From Adiantum capillus-veneris (Eukaryota > Streptophyta > Polypodiopsida > Polypodiales > Pteridaceae): a stretch of 64,000 nucleotides of DNA. Location of the stretch: contig CM043959.1 of NCBI GenBank assembly GCA_014529385.2, forward strand, positions 3,760,358-3,824,357, in the 5' to 3' direction. Position numbers and translations under genes: made by a program. Under the pieces are notes generated by a model. It saw only the letters and a program-made list of their open reading frames with translations. It searched no databases and had not been told where the DNA came from. Each line of letters opens with the position of its first letter. Positions within the stretch are counted from its first letter, which is position 1. Below, piece by piece: positions 23,512 to 32,518 of the stretch.

Positions 23512-23676
23512 TGTAGTGTGCTCACAACAAGACACTTAGAGAGAGACTGGACCAAACTAAGCTTGCCCTCAACGAGTGAGGCAGCTCCTTATATTGAGCA
23601 CTGGAAAGGCTACATGCCAAGAACAACAGAAGTGTCCTCCCACACTAGGTGGTCGGACACACGACCACACACCACA
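23512..23676 (-). mobile_element. 3' LTR (165 bp) of a minus-strand LTR element carrying histone H1 sequence
   Basis: On the minus strand it begins TGTGGTGTGTGGTC, holds an AATATAAGG TATA-like site and ends CACACTACA. It is about 96% identical, in the same orientation, to 30785-30949. The polypurine tract immediately upstream (23677-23687) confirms its role as 3' LTR. Confidence 0.75.
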
Positions 23677-23687
23677 CCTCCCCCCTT
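23677..23687 (-). other. Polypurine tract
   Basis: On the minus strand AAGGGGGGAGG abuts the TG of the 3' LTR, the expected plus-strand priming site for LTR-element reverse transcription. Confidence 0.7.
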
Positions 23688-24379
23688 AGGGAGAAAAATA
23701 TGGACATCTTTTTACAATGTTGGGCTGAGAATGGACTTCACAAGAGAGATCAACTCCAACGCCTCATCTAGGGAGAGTGATCATACAACGACTCAAGGAT
23801 TAGGGACTGAACTTGGGGGCTAGATTCAACATCATGTCGATCTTCATCAAGGCATGGAACTTAAACATCTCGCTTATGAAAACTTTAGGTCGCTATCCCA
23901 AAGTTAATGGACAAGACGAGGAAGGACTGAGACCTGGGGGCGATATTTTTGCAACATACATCCCTTCCCGAAGGAGCTTGGTGTGATGATAATGGTCATT
24001 TAACGAAAACTAAATTGCGACATGAACTAAAGATGAAAAGACTATCACTAAACACATAATGAAAGCTTGAGCTTCACGATTGTAGCATTGTTTCATGACC
24101 AGCAAGACTAGAAGGTTGGGCACCTCTACAACAAAGTTGCAGCAACTCCCATCTCCTTGAGCATACTGGAAAAGGAACCTTTGAAAACCACTAGTAAACC
24201 AAAAGAACAAGATATCCTGAGAGAATGGGCTACGTAGAGCTGTAAGCTGATTGTAGGTTGCTACAAGAAACACTCATGACAATCCAAATGCATTAACCAA
24301 TCGGCCACTACTTTGTTGGCATTGTATGTAGATAGAATTGCATGGGAAGCTTCAGTAGCACTTTCCAGAAATTTGTATA
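23688..24379 (-). other. Interior of the H1-carrying LTR element, no recognised gene
   Basis: Short frames only; the 24010-24273 minus-strand frame shows no motif that I recognise. No gag, protease, RT or integrase is seen, so the element would be non-autonomous. Confidence 0.5.
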
Positions 24380-24973
24380 GCTGGACGACCTTTGATTTTG
24401 TCTTCTTAGCACCCAATGTGAGACCCGATTGCGTAGGGCGCTTTTTGAGTTTCTATTCAGGCTTTTTGGGCTTCTAGAAACCCTGTATAGAAGGCTCGTC
24501 ACTACCATCTGAGTGCGGCTCGGCAGTCCTCACAACCCCGTCCACCACAGGATTAGTCGTAGTGTTTTTTTTTGCCTTCTTCTTCTTGTCGCCTTTCTTG
24601 GTTGCAGCAGGTTTAGCGGCTTTGGGTGCTGCCTTCTTGGGCGACTTCGCAGACTTGGGCCTCTTCGGTTCCGCCTTCTTCAAACCCAACTTCTTGGGGG
24701 TTGCCTTCTTCACTTATGGTGAGAGCTCATAGGACTCCTTGACTTTCAGGTAGCCTCGATGTACTTGCTAATGGCGATCAGGCATGAGCCTGTTCTCTCC
24801 TTCAATCCCACAATAGCTTCGTTGATAGGATGAAGCGACTCCATCTTGGGCTTCTTGGCAGCAGGAGGCTTGGCCTTCTTAGGACTAGAGCTAAGGAGTA
24901 CTGGAATCACAGGTTTATGCGCGGAGACCTTCAAGGGCCTATGAGAGTCTGCTTTGCAGGGTAGCGGATGCAA
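24380..24973 (-). pseudogene. Histone H1 relic inside the LTR element
   Basis: On the minus strand a Lys/Pro/Ala-rich N-terminal tail (SSSPKKAKPPAAKKPK) leads into NEAIVGLKERTG-x-x-LIAISKYIEAT, the first helices of the H1/H5 winged-helix domain. The next readable part is LKVKESYELSP, the end of that domain, followed by a long Lys-Ala-Pro tail (VKKATPKK to KKGDKKKKAKK, about 24713-24570). About 35-40 residues of the winged helix are missing and several stops are present. H1 binds linker DNA at the nucleosome exit. No introns are visible, which would fit capture of a spliced transcript. It is in the sense direction of the LTR element bounded by 23512-23676 and 30785-30949. Confidence 0.75.
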
Positions 24974-25012
24974 CTGGTGAAATTACATGAGGAAAGTTGT
25001 AGGCAGCGATAG

Positions 25013-25013
<1 letters not shown>

Positions 25014-25101
<88 letters not shown>
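25014..25101. repeat. (CT)n microsatellite
   Basis: This 88-bp CT repeat (GA on the element's sense strand) lies between the H1 relic and the PBS end of the LTR element. Confidence 0.97.
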
Positions 25102-25103
<2 letters not shown>

Positions 25104-25195
25104 CCAATGTCAAGCAAGATTTCCATCGCTGTCGTAGGTATTCCCCAAGAAAATCAAGAAAAGGGTTTCTAACTAACCCTTGCCCGCCTCCTCCA

Positions 25196-26002
25196 TGTTA
25201 AGTATGGAGCCTGATTTACCCTTGTAATTTTCTGTGGTAAAAGCGCACATTTGTAAGGCCCCCATTATGAGGAGAAGCCATCGTGCGTGAAGGAAAATCA
25301 CTCACCAGAAACCAAAATTTTCACAGACAAGAATCAGGGGCAACTTTAAAGGCCTCGGGGCCGTAGGCCCTCGAGACTTTTTTTTTCGCCGGAATATTCT
25401 TTTTTGCCGGAATCTTATGGCCGGACGGCGGCCGGAAAGTGGTCGAAAAACAACCAGTCGGTTGGCCGGTGGCCGGTAGTCAATGGCCGGTGGTCGAAAG
25501 TCAACGGCCGGTGGCCGGTGGTCGGAAGTCAATGGCCGGTGGCCGGTGGCCGAATTCAAAAGCAGACTTGTCTTCTCAAGGGCGGCCACACATGGGCGGA
25601 TTGGAGGGTCTAATTTGGACTTATTCGCACAAGGGCGGTTACACATAGCTGTCTCTCATAAGAGAGGGCAGCCCTTTTGGCCTATAAAAGGAGGCCATTT
25701 CTACACACATTTCATAGTGTGAAGTTGATGCAACAAGGTGAGTGTAAGGTGGTGAGAGTGAAGCAAGGCGGGAGCTCCATTAAGGGTATAATCCCGTTGT
25801 AAACTACTTCTTGTTTTGAAGTACTAAAGCCATTGAGTGGCTGCTTTCCCGTGGACGTAGCCCACATTGGGTGAACCACGTATATCGTGTGTACTCTCTC
25901 TCTCTCTCTCTCTCTACTCTATAATCTCGTGTATATAAATCTGTCTCTCTCCATTAAGTAATCTACTCAATTATCTATTTAGCTACATCTTATTTCCTAA
26001 CA
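25196..26002 (+). repeat. Copia 5' LTR
   Basis: It begins TGTTAAGTATGG and ends TTTCCTAACA. A GGCCGGTGGCCGG/GTCAATGG minisatellite occupies about 25420-25555, a TATAAAAG box lies at 25683-25690, and a short CT repeat at 25896-25914. Confidence 0.97.
25683..25690 (+). promoter_or_regulatory. TATA box of the copia LTR
   Basis: TATAAAAG, conserved in the 3' LTR at 30460-30467, is the likely core promoter for the element's RNA; transcription would start about 30 bp downstream. Confidence 0.7.
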
Positions 26003-26004
26003 AT

Positions 26005-26016
26005 TGGTATCAGAGC
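26005..26016 (+). other. Copia primer-binding site, initiator tRNA-Met
   Basis: TGGTATCAGAGC lies two bases after the 5' LTR and is the standard plant copia PBS. Confidence 0.95.
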
Positions 26017-26075
26017 AAGGTTTGCTCGTAGCTAAATTATCTCAAGGAAAGGATTCCTTGAATTGAGTGGGAGTT

Positions 26076-29000
26076 ATGGCGGAGGAAGGGAAGCTCAAGA
26101 TTGAGAAGTTCAACGGCAAAAACTACCAACATTGGAAGATGCAGATTGAAGACTATCTCTACCAGAAGGACCTCTATTTGCCACTAGGCGGTCTTGCGAA
26201 GAAGCCCGCAACAATGGCAGATGAAGCATGGATTGTTCTTGATCAAAAGGCACTGGGAACAATCCGGTTAAGCTTGGCGTCAACGGTGGCCTTCAATGTT
26301 TTGGAGATGAAGACCACGGAGGACTTGATGAATTCACTTGATGACTTCTACGAGAAACCATCGGCATCCAATAAGGTATTTCTTATGAAGCGCTTGTTGA
26401 ATCTAAAGATGGTAGAGAATGGTTCAGTTGTAGAACACCTAAATGACATTAACACAAACATAAGTCAACTTCAATCAGTGAAAATCAATTTCGATGACGA
26501 AGTGCGAGCTCTCCTTATACTATCATCTCTACCAGATAGTTGGGACAACCTTGTGATGGCTGTAAGTAATTCTATCTCTGGCACAAATACTCTTAAGTTT
26601 TATGATGTTGTGGGTGTTCTCTTAAGCAAGGAAATGCGAAGGAGAAGCACAGGAGAATCATCAAGTGTTGCACTATCAGTGGAAACAAGAGGAAAGCCTA
26701 AGGAAGGGTTCAAAAACCAAAAGGGTCGTGATCGCTCAAGGCGAAGCAAGTCACGCACAAAGTCAGTTTTTGAATGTTGGAACTGCGGCAAGAAGGGCCA
26801 CGTCAAGAAGGATTGCTGGTCCAAGAAGAAGAAGGAGACAGAGTCTCAAGACAACAAGCCAACATCGGAGGCCAATGTGGCAGGTAAAGTAGAGCAAGAT
26901 GCTCTAATTCTCTCATTAGACAATGTGTCTAATTCCTGGATAGTAGATTCCGGGGCTTCATTCCATGCGACACCACACAAGCAACATTTCCAAGACTACA
27001 CCAAAGGTAATTTTGGGTATGTATACTTGGGAGATGATGAAGCTTGTGAGATTGTCGGTAAAGGTACAGTTTCTGTCAAAACTGCTAACGGAAATGAATG
27101 GAAGCTTAAAGATGTTAGGCATGTTCCTTCTCTTCGCAAAAATTTAATCTCTACAGGACAATTGGACGATGAAGGTCACAACATTGCATTCGGAAACAAA
27201 CGGTGGAAGATCTCAAAGGGATCTTTGGTGGTTGCCAAGGGAGAAAAGGTCGGTACACTTTACTTGTGTACTGTTAGCACGCAACCTTCAGCTTGTGCAG
27301 CAACTACAGAAGTTGACAGTGCGGTGTGGCACTACCGACTTGGGCATATGAGTGCCAAAGGAATGCAAATCCTTCAAACAAAGAAGCTTCTACCAGGTTT
27401 GAAAGAAGTGGACTTAGAGTTCTGTGAAGATTGTGTTTATGGTAAACAAAAGAGGGTAAAATTTCAAAAATCAGGAAATGAAAGAAAAAATAAAAAACTT
27501 GAGTTGGTTCATTCTGATGTTTGGGGTCCTGCAAGTACACCATCACTTGGTGGCTCATTGTACTATGTAACATTCATAGACAATGCGACTAGAAAAACAT
27601 GGGTTTATGTCATGAAGAATAAATCCGATGTATTTTCCATATTTCAAAGGTGGAAAGCCTTTGTGGAGAATGAAACAGGTACCAAGGTTAAATGGCTCAG
27701 ATCTGACAATGGAGGCGAATATTGCAGCCAAGCTTTTGAAAGCTTTTGTGCTAGCAATGGCATTCGGAGGCAAAGGACAACCCCAAGGACACCTCAACAA
27801 AATGGGATTTCGGAAAGGATGAACAGGACAATCATGGAACGAGCACGAAGCATGCGGCTACATGCAGGCCTACCGCTTGAGCTTTGGGCGGAAGCTGTAA
27901 GTACGTCTGTGTACTTAATCAATCGGTCACCCTCAACGGCGTTGGATGGGGGAGTTCCAGAAGAGGCATGGACAGGTAAACCGGTGAATTATGCATTTCT
28001 CAAAGTGTTTGGGTGTGAGGCTTTCATGCACATAGATAGAAGCCTAAGATCAAAGATAGATGCAAAGTCCAAAAAGTGTTTCTTCATTGGCTATGGAGAA
28101 GGAGACTTTGGGTATCGCCTATGGAATCCCGAAGATGGTAAAATCTTAAGGACTAGGGATGTAATTTTTAACGAACAAAATATGTACAAAGATTACTTGG
28201 AAAGAAAACAAACAAAAGAAACAGGTGATGAGTACATGGAGCTTGAGGACGGTGAAGACTCAAGGACTGCAAACGGTGACAATGTGCAACAACGTCAACC
28301 AAATGAGGAGCCTCAACCTATTCCACAAAGATCTACAAGAGCAAGTAGACCACCAGAAAGGTTTGTTCCTTCCTTCAACCATCTCTTGATCTCAGATTCT
28401 GGAGAGCCGGAATCATATGAAGAAGCTATGCAACATGAATCCAAAGAAGAATGGACAAAGAGCATGCAAGTGGAGATGGACTCACTACATTGCAACCAAA
28501 CATGGGAGTTGGTTGAGTTGCCTAAAGGTAAGCGGGCACTTCAAAACAAATGGGTGTACAAGCTAAAGGAAGAAGAAGGTGGGAAGAAAAGGTACAAGTC
28601 TAAGCTTGTGGTAAGAGGTTTTTCTCAAAAGAAAGGTATTGACTTCAATGAAATATTTTCTCTTGTTGTTAAAATGAACTCAATTAGGCTTGTCTTAAGC
28701 CTTGTGGCTGCTCATGATCTAAATCTCGAGAAAATGGATGTAAATACGGCATTCCCTCACGGTGACTTAGAGGAGGAAATCTACATGCTTCAACCAAAGG
28801 GGCATGAAGTAAAAGGTTGTGAGAAAATGGTTTGCAGATTAAAGAAGAGCTTGTATGGTTTAAAGCAAGCATCAAGACAATGGTACTTAAAGTTTGATCG
28901 ATGGATGTTGGATCATGGATTCACAAGATGCAACTCGGATCACTGCGTCTACACGGAGAATTTGGGAGATGGGAAATTCATCATCCTAATGTTGTATGTT

Positions 29001-29957
29001 GATGACATGTTGATTGCAAGTGCTAACATGCAGGACATCAAAGACCTAAAAGAGGAGCTGTCCAAATCTTTTTCAATGAAAGATTTAGGTGCTGCAAAGA
29101 GGATACTTGGTATGAAAATATCAAGGGACAGGACGAAGAAGACAATAAAGCTATCTCAAGAAGATTACATCAAGAAGGTACTAGAAAGGTTTGCAATGCA
29201 AAATGCAAAACCAGTTTCTACACCTTTGGCTGGTCATTTTAAACTAATGAAGGATATGTGTCCAAAGACACAAGAGGAGATAGCCTACATGTCTAAAGTT
29301 CCATATGCTGCAGCGGTAGGTTCTCTAATGTATGCTATGGTCTGGACAAGGCCAGACATTGCACATGCAGTGGGAGTTGTGAGTAGGTTCATGGACAACC
29401 CAGGTAAAGAGCATTGGCAAGCTGTGAAGTGGATACTTAGGTATCTAAAAGGGACAACAACAAATGCTTTGTATTTTGGAGGAACTGATATTTTTCTAGA
29501 AGGGTATGCTGATGCAGATATGGCAGGTGACAAAGATACTCAAAGGAGAAATACTGGCTATGTGTTCACGGTTGGAGGCACAGCAGTAAGCTGGGCTTCA
29601 AAGCTGCAGAAAGTGGTTTCACTTTCTACCACGGAAGCAGAGTATGTAGCAATGACGGAGGCAAGCAAAGAAATTCTGTGGCTTCACAGATTCTTAGAAG
29701 AGCTTGGATTCAAACAAGACAATTGTGTCTTGTACAGTGATAGCCAAAGCGCTATCCATCTTGCGAAGAACTCAGCCTTTCATTCAAGGACAAAGCACAT
29801 TGAGGTGAGATATCACTTCATACGCACTCTTTTGGAAGAGGGACAACTAAAGCTAGGAAAGGTGCATACAAGTGAAAATCCTGCAGACCTGTTTACAAAG
29901 GTGGTCAACAAGGAGAAGTTTAGCTTTTGCTCATCTTCAATCGGCATTCAAGGATAA
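26076..29957 (+). CDS. Copia gag-pol polyprotein (1293 residues, uninterrupted)
   Basis: ATG 26076 is preferred over the in-frame GTG at 26067. Domain order is gag, protease, integrase, RT, RNase H, as in Ty1/copia. Zinc knuckle C234-x2-C237-x4-H242-x4-C247; protease active site D291-S-G; integrase H419/H424/C450/C453 and D481, D544, E580 (D-D35-E); RT catalytic box YVDD 974-977; RNase H acidic residues D1146, E1187 and D1222. The closest family known to me is Tork/Tnt1. Three usually conserved positions are changed: FSLVVK for FSPVVK, TAFPHG for TAFLHG, and QASRQW for QAPRQW, all in RT, which may impair it. The product would package, process, reverse-transcribe and integrate the element's RNA. 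No stop or frameshift is present. Confidence 0.95.
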   Translation: MAEEGKLKIEKFNGKNYQHWKMQIEDYLYQKDLYLPLGGLAKKPATMADEAWIVLDQKALGTIRLSLASTVAFNVLEMKTTEDLMNSLDDFYEKPSASNKVFLMKRLLNLKMVENGSVVEHLNDINTNISQLQSVKINFDDEVRALLILSSLPDSWDNLVMAVSNSISGTNTLKFYDVVGVLLSKEMRRRSTGESSSVALSVETRGKPKEGFKNQKGRDRSRRSKSRTKSVFECWNCGKKGHVKKDCWSKKKKETESQDNKPTSEANVAGKVEQDALILSLDNVSNSWIVDSGASFHATPHKQHFQDYTKGNFGYVYLGDDEACEIVGKGTVSVKTANGNEWKLKDVRHVPSLRKNLISTGQLDDEGHNIAFGNKRWKISKGSLVVAKGEKVGTLYLCTVSTQPSACAATTEVDSAVWHYRLGHMSAKGMQILQTKKLLPGLKEVDLEFCEDCVYGKQKRVKFQKSGNERKNKKLELVHSDVWGPASTPSLGGSLYYVTFIDNATRKTWVYVMKNKSDVFSIFQRWKAFVENETGTKVKWLRSDNGGEYCSQAFESFCASNGIRRQRTTPRTPQQNGISERMNRTIMERARSMRLHAGLPLELWAEAVSTSVYLINRSPSTALDGGVPEEAWTGKPVNYAFLKVFGCEAFMHIDRSLRSKIDAKSKKCFFIGYGEGDFGYRLWNPEDGKILRTRDVIFNEQNMYKDYLERKQTKETGDEYMELEDGEDSRTANGDNVQQRQPNEEPQPIPQRSTRASRPPERFVPSFNHLLISDSGEPESYEEAMQHESKEEWTKSMQVEMDSLHCNQTWELVELPKGKRALQNKWVYKLKEEEGGKKRYKSKLVVRGFSQKKGIDFNEIFSLVVKMNSIRLVLSLVAAHDLNLEKMDVNTAFPHGDLEEEIYMLQPKGHEVKGCEKMVCRLKKSLYGLKQASRQWYLKFDRWMLDHGFTRCNSDHCVYTENLGDGKFIILMLYVDDMLIASANMQDIKDLKEELSKSFSMKDLGAAKRILGMKISRDRTKKTIKLSQEDYIKKVLERFAMQNAKPVSTPLAGHFKLMKDMCPKTQEEIAYMSKVPYAAAVGSLMYAMVWTRPDIAHAVGVVSRFMDNPGKEHWQAVKWILRYLKGTTTNALYFGGTDIFLEGYADADMAGDKDTQRRNTGYVFTVGGTAVSWASKLQKVVSLSTTEAEYVAMTEASKEILWLHRFLEELGFKQDNCVLYSDSQSAIHLAKNSAFHSRTKHIEVRYHFIRTLLEEGQLKLGKVHTSENPADLFTKVVNKEKFSFCSSSIGIQG

Positions 29958-30006
29958 GAAGCCAGAATGGAAAGCTGTCACAGGTTTGGTTTGGAGATCA
30001 GTCTCC

Positions 30007-30016
30007 AAGTGGGAGA
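30007..30016 (+). other. Copia polypurine tract
   Basis: AAGTGGGAGA lies one base before the 3' LTR. Confidence 0.85.
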
Positions 30017-30017
30017 T

Positions 30018-30775
30018 TATTAAGTATGGAGCCTGATTTACCCTTGTAATTTTCTGTGGTAAAAGCGCACATTTGTAAGGCCCCCATTATGAGGAGAAGC
30101 CATCGTGCGTGAAGGAAAATCACTCACCGGAAACCAAAATTTTCACGGACAAGAATCAGGGGCCGGACGGAATATTCTTTTTCGCCAAAATCAGGGGCCG
30201 GACGGAAAGTGGTCGGAAAACAACTCGTCGGTTGGCCAGTGGCCGGTAGTCAATGGCCAATGGCCGGTGGTCGAAAGTCAATGGACGGTGGCCGATAGTC
30301 GGAAGTCAATGGCCGGTGGCCGGTGGCCGAATTCAAAAGCGGACTTGTCTTCTCAAGGGCGGCCACACATGGGCGGATTGGAGGGTCTGATTTGGACTTA
30401 TTCGCACAAGGGCGGCTACACATGGCTGTCTCTCATAAGAGAGGGCAGCCCTTTTGGCCTATAAAAGGAGGCCATTTCTACACACATTTCATAGTGTGAA
30501 GTTGATGCAACAAGGTGAGTGTGAGGTGGTGAGAGTGAAGCAAGGCGGGAGCTCCATTAAGGGTATAATCCCGTTGTAAACTACTTCTTGTTTTGAAGTA
30601 CTAAAGCCATTGAGTGGCTGCTTTCCCGTGGACGTAGCCCACATTGGGTGAACCACGTATATCGTGTGTACTCTCTCTCTCTCTCTCTACTCTATAATCT
30701 CGTGTATATAAATCTGTCTCTCTCCATTAAGTAATCTACTCAATTATCTATTTAGCTACGTCTTATTTCCTAACA
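30018..30775 (+). repeat. Copia 3' LTR
   Basis: It starts TATTAAGTATGG, where the canonical TG has become TA by one G-to-A change, and ends CCTAACA. It is 49 bp shorter than the 5' LTR, mainly in the 30150-30330 GGCCGG region. Confidence 0.95.
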
Positions 30776-30784
30776 CTCCACCAA
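30776..30784 (-). other. PBS-like site of the H1-carrying element, split by the copia insertion
   Basis: Minus strand: LTR end CTACA, one base (T), then TGGTGGAG; after removing the copia insertion it continues GAGGCGGGCA at 25182-25190. A site starting TGG right after an LTR is expected to pair with a tRNA CCA end, but I could not name the tRNA. Confidence 0.45.
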
Positions 30785-30949
30785 TGTAGTGTGCTCACTA
30801 CAAGACACTTAGAGAGAGACTGGACCAAACTAAGCTTGCCCTCAACGAGTGAGGCACGTCCTTATATTGAGCACTAGAAAGGCTACATGCCAAGAACAAT
30901 AGAAGTGTCCTCCCACACTAGGTGGTTGGACACACGACCACACACCACA
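30785..30949 (-). mobile_element. 5' LTR of the minus-strand H1-carrying element
   Basis: On the minus strand it runs TGTGGTGTG...CACTACA, about 96% identical to 23512-23676 and in the same orientation. Together they bound an interior of about 1.5 kb once the copia element is subtracted. Confidence 0.7.
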
Positions 30950-32515
30950 ATATACTCTATGTATTTTTCATAAATTTATTATATTTATTCTTAATAGCTA
31001 CTACAAAGGAATCATATCATAGTGGGACACTAGGTGTCATGATTTTCAAAGATACTTCTATTTTAATGCATTATTGCAAGGATGATTACAAATCTTTGTC
31101 AAGGATAAATGTCATGCTTTTGTATTGCATGAGGTGTCCTTTGGAATCAAATGAAAGTCTAGGCCCCTTAGACCACAGGAAGACTTTTGCTGCCAGAAAT
31201 GGACCCTATTTAATTGATTTTTTTACACAAGATTCCAATCTGAGTTGAAAAAAGTATAGAAAATGGTAGTTGTAGCTTATGAGCTGAATTTTCTGCCCAT
31301 ATTTTTACTTTTTTTTTTGGAGCCACGGTTGAGGAGCTATGATCAAAACCGTGGACCCCAGTCTGCCCACATCATGCAAGGATAGCCCATTTCAAACTTT
31401 TTCAGTTTCTATTCACACTGGCTCTTCTCTTCTTGTGTAAACCCTTGGGAGTTCACTTCACCTAGAAAAGAAGACCTCTTCTTCCTTGAAAACCATTCAA
31501 GCAATTCATGAGATGATCCATGAGTGAGCGAGAGGATTGTTGCCTAATTGTACTTAGCCATTAACATAAGCCTAAGCCTACGCTTGCTCCTAGAGGAAAA
31601 CTAGCCATACTTGTAAGCTATCCTTGGAAGATCAACTCTAATCAAAGAAGGTCTTGAACTTGGTGCATCAATCAAAGATGAAGTCTCCCCTCTTCTTCTC
31701 TCTCCATCATAATGGTGAACAACTCCCAAAAATTTTGTCAAGTAAGATGTGTTTTACTTTGATATTTTGTTGGTTTTTTGTTGTTTTCTTTTTCATCTCT
31801 AATCCAACTTATATCTCTAATTCAAAATATATCTCTAATCCAACATATATATCTAATTTCATCTCCTTCTCTAACCAAACCCATCTCTCTCACTCTAGAA
31901 ATTCATTCTCTCTACAAATTCTAGGTTCTCCTTGCTATACAGGTACATCTCTCCCCACAGTATCCTTGTTGCTTACGGGCAAGAATAGGGCTTGGGAGGG
32001 AAACTTCTCATCTCTTCACTTCTCTCATATCTACATTTCTCACATACTATCATAAATGAATAATCCAAATGATGTGAATTTTTAGCCTTCCACTCCGTGC
32101 GATCTATTAGAATTAACGTATGGATTAGCCGTAAAATACACTTTCAATAACAAATAGTGTTTCTCTTTGGCCTAGAAAGGCTTAATGAAATACTTCTTTC
32201 ACTGGATCCCATCATACTACCTCTTATAGACGATAACTTTTCTTTTGATGTAAGTGTAGTTATCTTCCCATTAACTCGTCTATTAACCCTTTCATATTAC
32301 CCATGATACGATACAACCATAGCCTTGATGTTTTCATCTTTGTGTTGTTTTGATATTCTCTTTTGTGTTCTTTCTTTGTGTGTGTGAGTGCAAGAGAGAA
32401 AGAGTGAGGCTTCTTTGATTGCACTTCCTTCCAAACCCTAGACTTCATGGCATCTATCGTTTAACTCCTTCATATAGTTTTTGGAGTTCTCTCACAAACT
32501 CTCACAGCCAAAAGC
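30950..32515. other. Unassigned, probably LTR or leader of the following gag relic
   Basis: No gene is recognised. A short tandem repeat of ATCTCTAATCCAACATAT type lies at about 31796-31857. TGGTGAACCCAACGC near 32561 could be a degenerate PBS for the gag relic that follows; the LTR itself was not delimited. Confidence 0.4.
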
Positions 32516-32518
32516 TCT

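Larger units (their letters stand above)
25196..30775 (+). mobile_element. Full-length Ty1/copia retrotransposon, Tork/Tnt1-like (5580 bp)
   Basis: A complete structure is present: 5-bp duplication CTCCA (25191-25195 and 30776-30780), 807-bp 5' LTR, initiator-Met PBS, one uninterrupted gag-pol frame, polypurine tract and 758-bp 3' LTR. It is inserted in the PBS region of the older minus-strand LTR element. The LTRs differ mainly in a GGCCGG-rich minisatellite stretch, and the 3' LTR begins TA in place of TG, so the copy has aged despite its open frame. Confidence 0.97.

Noticed and set aside
24513-24722. Plus-strand Leu/Cys-rich open frame opposite the histone H1 tail
   Set aside because: It is the shadow of the Lys/Ala-rich H1 tail on the other strand.
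31654-32055. 133-codon plus-strand open frame
   Set aside because: It is mostly translation of a short ATCTCTAATCCAACATAT-type tandem repeat, with no recognised domain.
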